From positions 1-39,094 of the forward strand of contig NZ_AJZM02000419.1 of the NCBI RefSeq assembly GCF_000272405.2: DNA of 39,094 nt, written 5' to 3'. Below are positions 34,579-39,094 of the stretch, piece after piece. The position numbers and the translations under genes were made by a program. Position 1 is the stretch's first letter. Each line of letters starts with the position of its first letter. The DNA comes from Vibrio tasmaniensis 1F-187 (GTDB taxonomy: Bacteria > Pseudomonadota > Gammaproteobacteria > Enterobacterales > Vibrionaceae). Below the pieces are notes generated by a model, which saw only the letters and a program-made list of their open reading frames with translations, had not been told where the DNA came from and made no database searches.

Positions 34579-35457
34579 TTAGGCGTTGCTTGTGGATCTC
34601 GCAACACGCTTTTTCACCCATGTCTCGTTGACGAACAGAGAGAACAAGATAACCGCGCCGCCAATGGCCAATCGAACCAAGTCGACGTCTCTGTTCCAAA
34701 TCAGAATGTTCACTACAAGGCCGGCTGGAACTAAGGCGTTGTTCATTACAGCCAGTGCACCAGCATTCACCATGCATGCACCTTTATTCCACATAAAGTA
34801 ACCTAGCCCCGAAGCAATCAAGCCAAGATAAATCAGGATGCCCCATTGAAGCGTGGTTGTTGGCAGCTTCTCAGGGTTACCTAAGAGTATGAAAGCAACC
34901 GAAGCGACGCATAACGCACCCAAATAGAAGTAACCAAATACTGTGCGCTGAGGTAACTCTGTCGATTCCTTCTCCATCACTACTTTGTAAGCAACTTGGC
35001 CGATAGCAAAGCACAGGTTTGCACCTTGGACTACGAGGAAACCGACTAAAAAGTTTTCGTTGATACCCGCGAATTTAATGAATACAGCGCCCAATACAGC
35101 AATCGCCGCTGTCACTAAATACCACGGAGAGAATTGTCCTTTGAGGAAGTCATAAATAAGCGTGACGTAAATTGGGGTAAAAACGGTAAACAGAAGGACT
35201 TCAGGAACGGATAGCAGCAAGAAAGATTGGTAATAGAAGCAGTACATCAGCCCAAGCTGGATACCACCAATCGTCATCAACTTAGCTATCAGCTTACGCG
35301 AGATACCTCGAAACTTCAGGAAAGGAAGAAATACAATGCCAGCAAGGGCAACACGCATTAATACAGAGAACCAAGAATCAACCTGACCAGCAAGGTAAAC
35401 GCCGATCAGGCTAAAAGAGAAGGCCCATAAGAGGGTAACACTAGCTAAATAGCTCAT
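34579..35457 (-). CDS. EamA/DMT-superfamily membrane transporter
   Basis: Inner-membrane protein of 292 residues with about ten hydrophobic segments in two homologous halves, the layout of EamA (drug/metabolite) transporters. Family features include the first-helix motif SVTLLWAFSFSLIGVY and the second-half repeat ILIYLGLIASGLGYFMWNKGACMVNAGALAVMNNALVPAGLVV. Members export amino acids or other metabolites; the substrate here is not predictable. It starts at an ATG with a weak GAAG site upstream. It is on the same strand as uspA, 52 bases after that gene, so co-transcription is possible though no terminator was looked for beyond this gap. Confidence 0.8.
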   Translation of the reverse strand: MSYLASVTLLWAFSFSLIGVYLAGQVDSWFSVLMRVALAGIVFLPFLKFRGISRKLIAKLMTIGGIQLGLMYCFYYQSFLLLSVPEVLLFTVFTPIYVTLIYDFLKGQFSPWYLVTAAIAVLGAVFIKFAGINENFLVGFLVVQGANLCFAIGQVAYKVVMEKESTELPQRTVFGYFYLGALCVASVAFILLGNPEKLPTTTLQWGILIYLGLIASGLGYFMWNKGACMVNAGALAVMNNALVPAGLVVNILIWNRDVDLVRLAIGGAVILFSLFVNETWVKKRVARSTSNA

Positions 35458-35509
35458 ATAAAAACTTCGTTAATAAGATATGAGCTGTATGTTACCTAAC
35501 CTTAATTCA

Positions 35510-35944
35510 TTAGTCTTCTGAATCTCTTAGAGGCACGACCAGCATATCAACCGGCGAGGCATTGATCAGTTGTCGTGTTGAAGAGAGCAATTTGCTCCAG
35601 AAGTCTTGATGGTGCCCACAAACCACTAAATCAACATTGAATTCATTGATGGTGTCACACAGTTCATGACTCAGGTCGCCGCTGCCCACTAAGGTGTGGG
35701 TAATCGGGTATTGAGCGTGTTCTGCAAAATTTTGTAGCTGAACTCGAGATGCTTCCATCGCGTTGTGCTGGGTTTCTGCCATGTTGATATCAATAAGGCC
35801 GGTATAGAGCTCTGCATAATTAATATCGATATGGATAAAAGAGACTTTGGCTTCCAATGGCTTAGCCAATGCTACCGCTTTATCCACAAGTAATTTGCTG
35901 TCATCTGATAAATCGACTGCGACCAAAATATGTTTGTAACTCAT
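35510..35944 (-). CDS. uspA: Universal stress protein A
   Basis: Cytosolic stress protein of 144 residues, the exact length of E. coli UspA. Shared blocks include [54 protein letters not shown] and DMLVVPLRD. UspA is induced on growth arrest and in many stresses; its biochemical activity is poorly defined. The ATG at 35944 has AGAGG seven bases upstream; an in-frame ATG at 35965 lies too far up. It is divergent from ftnA. uspB is nearby, as in enterobacteria. Confidence 0.93.
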   Translation of the reverse strand: MSYKHILVAVDLSDDSKLLVDKAVALAKPLEAKVSFIHIDINYAELYTGLIDINMAETQHNAMEASRVQLQNFAEHAQYPITHTLVGSGDLSHELCDTINEFNVDLVVCGHHQDFWSKLLSSTRQLINASPVDMLVVPLRDSED

Positions 35945-36133
35945 ATCGCTACCTCTTCTATTCATTGCCTAACTAAAGACTAGCACTATGCAATCCCTTT
36001 TTTTGCTGAAGTGATCTCATATCCACTGTCTTGCGTAATGTTTGCTCGAAATATTGGTTAACTAATGGCCTGCGAGATATTCATAAAATAGTGATATAGT
36101 AGAGAAAACTGAAGATGTAATTAGGAGTCTTAA

Positions 36134-36661
36134 ATGCTATCAAAAACTATGGTAGAGCAACTGAACGATCAAATTAATCTAGAATTTTTCTCATCCAACC
36201 TATACTTACAAATGAGTGCTTGGTGTGAAGACAAAGGATTTGAAGGTGCAGCAGAGTTTCTGCGTGTTCATGCAGTAGAAGAAATGGAACACATGCAGCG
36301 TCTTTTTACTTACGTAAGTGAGACAGGTGCAATGCCAATTTTAGGTGCGATTGAAGCGCCAAAACATGAATTTGATAGCCTTGGGGCTGTGTTCCGTGAA
36401 ACTTACGAACATGAGCAAATGATTACTCAAAAGATCAACAAACTGGCTCACGTTGCTTTCAGCACACAAGATTACTCAACCTTTAACTTCCTGCAATGGT
36501 ACGTTGCAGAGCAACACGAAGAAGAGAAGTTGTTTAAAGGTGTATTGGATAAGCTAGAGCTTGTTGGTGAAGACGGTAAAGCATTGTTCTTTATTGATAA
36601 AGACCTAGCGCAATTGGCAAAAGATGGTTCATCTTCAATTATGGAAGCTCCTGCCGTTTAG
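36134..36661 (+). CDS. ftnA: Non-heme ferritin
   Basis: Iron-storage protein that oxidises Fe(II) and deposits it in a 24-subunit shell. The 175-residue product has the FtnA ferroxidase residues Glu17, Glu50 and His53 (VEEMEHM), plus the second-helix-pair glutamates in [11 protein letters not shown] and [10 protein letters not shown]. It starts [21 protein letters not shown], as FtnA does, with AGGAG upstream. It is slightly longer than E. coli FtnA (165) at the C terminus. It lies between uspA and uspB. Confidence 0.94.
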   Translation: MLSKTMVEQLNDQINLEFFSSNLYLQMSAWCEDKGFEGAAEFLRVHAVEEMEHMQRLFTYVSETGAMPILGAIEAPKHEFDSLGAVFRETYEHEQMITQKINKLAHVAFSTQDYSTFNFLQWYVAEQHEEEKLFKGVLDKLELVGEDGKALFFIDKDLAQLAKDGSSSIMEAPAV

Positions 36662-36729
36662 GTAGTACGAGAAAGACACTGATTATCTTTTTCTTTTGAG
36701 TTTTCTTATGAAGATGTAAGGAGGAAAGG

Positions 36730-37053
36730 ATGATCAGCGGCGACACTATTCTATTTGCACTAATGGTTGTGACTTGTGTGAACTGGGCGCGTTATTTTAC
36801 TGCGCTAAGAACACTCATTTATATTATGCGAGAAGCACACCCTCTACTATATCAACAAGTAGATGGAGGCGGTTTTTTCACAACCCATGGCAATATGACC
36901 AAACAGGTTCGTCTGTTTAGTTACATCAAAAGCAAAGAGTATCACCACCATCACGACGAAGTTTTTACGTCGAAGTGCGATCGTGTAAGGCAGTTATTCA
37001 TACTCTCTTCTGCTCTGTTAGGTGTAACGTTGCTGTCTTCTTTCATCGTCTAA
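36730..37053 (+). CDS. uspB: Universal stress protein B
   Basis: Small inner-membrane protein of 107 residues with a hydrophobic segment at each end ([16 protein letters not shown] and [19 protein letters not shown]). The central motif [24 protein letters not shown] is diagnostic of UspB. In E. coli UspB is a sigma-S-dependent stationary-phase protein needed for ethanol resistance. AAGGAGG precedes the ATG. It is 68 bases after ftnA; separate or shared transcription is not clear. Confidence 0.93.
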   Translation: MISGDTILFALMVVTCVNWARYFTALRTLIYIMREAHPLLYQQVDGGGFFTTHGNMTKQVRLFSYIKSKEYHHHHDEVFTSKCDRVRQLFILSSALLGVTLLSSFIV

Positions 37054-37168
37054 GCCATTTACTACGATTGAAGTAGAGCTTAGATTTTTGGTGTAAAGCT
37101 TCGGTTGTTGGTTCGCCAAGCCAAACAGTGGCTTGCTGCTGTCTGCAAATCGTACAATTGAACATCAA

Positions 37169-37196
37169 TTGCAAAGTTTAAAATTGCCGCTAAAAT
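37169..37196 (+). promoter_or_regulatory. Candidate sigma-70 promoter before the yhiN-like gene
   Basis: TTGCAA (37169-37174), 16-bp spacer, TAAAAT (37191-37196). A terminator-like hairpin begins about 10 bases after the predicted start of transcription, so output may be attenuated. Confidence 0.35.
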
Positions 37197-37210
37197 AGCG
37201 AGCAATTAGT

Positions 37211-37241
37211 AAGGATGTGCTGTTTATGCACATCCTTTTTT
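37211..37241 (+). terminator. Terminator between uspB and the yhiN-like gene
   Basis: AAGGATGTGC (37211-37220) and GCACATCCTT (37228-37237) form a perfect 10-bp stem with a 7-base loop, followed by a T run. It is 158 bases after uspB and 63 before the next start. Confidence 0.8.
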
Positions 37242-37303
37242 ATTGATGGCATTTCGAGAACAGGGCGTACTCGGGCTGCACAAGTGAAGAAAAGCAGAAC
37301 CAC

Positions 37304-38497
37304 ATGAGTGAAAAATTTGATGTAATCGTAATTGGTGCGGGCGCCGCGGGCTTAATGTGCGCTGCGGAAGCGGGCAAACGCGGCCGACGAGTGCTGGTGG
37401 TTGATCATGCAAAGAAACCGGGCAGAAAAATTTTAATCTCAGGTGGCGGTCGTTGTAACTTTACTAACTATGATGTTTCAGCCAACAATTTCCTGTGTAA
37501 CAACCCTCACTTCGTGAAGTCAGCTTTATCTCAATACACCAACTGGGATTTTATCTCGATGGTGAGCAAGTACGGCATTGAGTTCGAAGAGCGCGATCAC
37601 GGTCAGTTGTTCTGTGTGAATGACCACACAGCAAAAGACATCGTGAGCATGCTGCTTGACGAGTGTAAGCAAGCGAAAGTCGAACAACGCTACCGTTGTG
37701 ATGTTCACTCCATCGAAAAAACAGACGCTGGCTTCAAGGTGCACCTCAATACCGACGAAGTTGAGTGTGACTCACTCGTTGTAGCGACAGGCGGTTTGTC
37801 TATGCCTAAGCTAGGCGCAACGCCATTTGGCTATAAGATTGCAGAGCAGTTTGGTTTGTCTGTAATGCCAACTATTGCAGGTTTAGTGCCATTCACTCTG
37901 CATAAAGAAGACAAAGAAGCTTTCGCTGAGCTTTCTGGTATCGCAATTCCTGCTGAGATCACAGCGCAAGACGGCACTTTATTTAAAGAAGCGTTGCTGT
38001 TTACGCACCGCGGCTTATCTGGTCCTTCGGTACTGCAAATCTCTTCATTCTGGAAAGCGGGTCAGTCGGTTTCTATCAACCTAGTACCTGAAGTGGACGT
38101 TGCTGAACTGCTTGAAAATTCTCGCGAGAAACACCCAAATCAGAGCCTGAAAAATACCTTGGCGAAAGCACTACCAAAGCGTTTTGTGGAAGTGCTGATT
38201 GATCGTAAAGAGCTTGAAGACAAGCCGCTTAAACAGTTCAACGAAAAGCAGCTTAGTGGCATCGTTGAGCACCTAGAGAACTGGAAAATTGCACCCAATG
38301 GCACGGAAGGTTATCGAACTGCCGAAGTGACTCTAGGCGGAGTGGATACTGATCACCTATCTTCGAAAACCATGGAGTGTAAGAGTGTGTCTGGCCTCTA
38401 CTTTATCGGTGAAGTAATGGACGTAACGGGTTGGTTAGGGGGCTATAACTTCCAATGGACGTGGTCGTCTGGTTGGGTTGCAGGCCAAAACGTATAG
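37304..38497 (+). CDS. YhiN/HI0933-family FAD-dependent oxidoreductase
   Basis: A cytosolic flavoprotein of 397 residues. The N terminus has the dinucleotide fold VIVIGAGAAGLMCAAEAG, followed by the family motif GRKILISGGGRCNFTN. Later blocks include VVATGGLSMPKLGATPFGY, FTHRGLSGPSVLQIS and the FAD-binding end GEVMDVTGWLGGYNFQWTWSSG. The family is HI0933/BaiN-like and is known as YhiN in E. coli, where it also lies next to uspB and uspA. That synteny supports orthology. Its substrate is not established. Confidence 0.88.
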   Translation: MSEKFDVIVIGAGAAGLMCAAEAGKRGRRVLVVDHAKKPGRKILISGGGRCNFTNYDVSANNFLCNNPHFVKSALSQYTNWDFISMVSKYGIEFEERDHGQLFCVNDHTAKDIVSMLLDECKQAKVEQRYRCDVHSIEKTDAGFKVHLNTDEVECDSLVVATGGLSMPKLGATPFGYKIAEQFGLSVMPTIAGLVPFTLHKEDKEAFAELSGIAIPAEITAQDGTLFKEALLFTHRGLSGPSVLQISSFWKAGQSVSINLVPEVDVAELLENSREKHPNQSLKNTLAKALPKRFVEVLIDRKELEDKPLKQFNEKQLSGIVEHLENWKIAPNGTEGYRTAEVTLGGVDTDHLSSKTMECKSVSGLYFIGEVMDVTGWLGGYNFQWTWSSGWVAGQNV

Positions 38498-38621
38498 CAC
38501 AGTGGCACTGGCTAAGCTTATTCATTTAGAACATTTTCAGTCAGTAGAAAGAATGACTTCGTCACAAATGATAAAGATTATAAGTGATTGATGTTTTAAT
38601 TATTTAAATGAGGGGTTTGCA

Positions 38622-39029
38622 ATGAATCAGACAAAAGTAAAAAGCATTCTATTGGCAGCAGGAGCGATGAATGTTGGTGCTGTTTTACTGTTTTCACGCT
38701 TTTTTACGAATAGTGCCATTAACGAAGCCGATCCCGTAGTAATGTCCAACTTTGGACTGATTATGATCGTCGTTTGGGGTCTAGCGTACCTTGGGGCTGC
38801 AACAATCAATGCGAACATCAAATATCTTGCTGGTGCTTTCTTTATTGAAAAGTTGGTTTATGTGGTTGTTTGGGTGAATTGGCTTTCCAATAATACGCTA
38901 TCACCAGTATATGAAGCGGATACGATGGCTGGCGTGTTTTACACAATTTATGGCGTAAATGATTTTATATTTATGATCTTGTTTTTCATGATATTTAAGT
39001 CCAAATTTGATATGAAAAACAACGGTTGA
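38622..39029 (+). CDS. Small four-helix membrane protein of unknown function
   Basis: A 135-residue integral membrane protein with four hydrophobic segments: SILLAAGAMNVGAVLLFSRF, FGLIMIVVWGLAYLGAATI, LAGAFFIEKLVYVVVWVNWL and FYTIYGVNDFIFMILFFMIF. No family is recognised. An AGGGG site precedes the ATG. It is a single gene after yhiN with a 124-base gap, and it ends 65 bases before the window edge. Confidence 0.65.
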   Translation: MNQTKVKSILLAAGAMNVGAVLLFSRFFTNSAINEADPVVMSNFGLIMIVVWGLAYLGAATINANIKYLAGAFFIEKLVYVVVWVNWLSNNTLSPVYEADTMAGVFYTIYGVNDFIFMILFFMIFKSKFDMKNNG

Positions 39030-39094
39030 ATATCGAACATTGAGACTTACAACTTAATGTTATCTTACAGAAAAATGGCGAGTCATATGACTCG

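Noticed and set aside
1..39094. CRISPR array, tRNA or rRNA genes, insertion sequences
   Set aside because: Reading both strands gave no regularly spaced repeats of CRISPR type, no cloverleaf or rRNA segments and no transposase genes of IS families.

Overview
The window is typical Vibrio chromosome, most like the Splendidus or Harveyi groups. The native genes (gor, rlmJ, prlC, asnC, rsmJ, uspA, ftnA, uspB, yhiN-like, an NqrB paralogue) all read as close relatives of enterobacterial and Vibrio proteins. The uspA/uspB/yhiN neighbourhood is also kept as in Escherichia coli. Species is inferred from remembered protein similarity only.

Layout. 1-922 is AT-rich non-coding DNA with a terminator at its left edge. 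923-6397 is a peptide-type ABC importer: fused double ATPase, family 5 binding protein and two permeases. 6577-9012 holds a SPOR-domain protein and an NqrB/RnfD-type membrane flavoprotein without the other Nqr subunits. 9104-11194 holds a small conserved protein and a large lipoprotein, both on the minus strand. 11402-24335 is an integrated element of about 12.9 kb. 24318-39029 is core chromosome: gor, rlmJ, prlC, asnC, a two-PAS GGDEF-EAL protein, rsmJ, a Cys/Lys-rich protein, an EamA transporter, uspA, ftnA, uspB, a yhiN-like flavoprotein and a small membrane protein.

The element sits in the last codons of gor. A 9-bp direct repeat, CATGGTAAC, lies in the gor 3' end (24327-24335) and again at 11402-11410. 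The distal copy is followed in frame by the end expected of a native gor gene (Val-Thr-Met-Arg-stop) and then by what looks like gor's own terminator (11344-11367). The element therefore replaced the gor tail with one encoding Val-Thr-Met-Arg-Gly-stop.

The mobility module (24220 down to 18657) is a tightly overlapping four-gene operon. It encodes two tyrosine recombinases with complete catalytic sets, a third recombinase-like protein that has lost most catalytic residues, and a small coiled-coil protein. This layout recalls Tn554 TnpABC and the Gamma-Mobile-Trio islands of Vibrio.

The cargo (18208 down to 11794) looks like an anti-invader system: a winged-helix-like protein, an SF2 helicase, a coiled-coil McrB-like AAA+ ATPase and a DUF2357/McrC-like PD-(D/E)XK nuclease. 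A divergent XRE regulator stands beside it. Two palindromic operators (ACTAAG-N5-CTTAGT) lie between the XRE gene and the cargo and cover the likely cargo promoter. This suggests that the regulator controls a potentially toxic restriction-like module. It is the best candidate here for a poorly described system.
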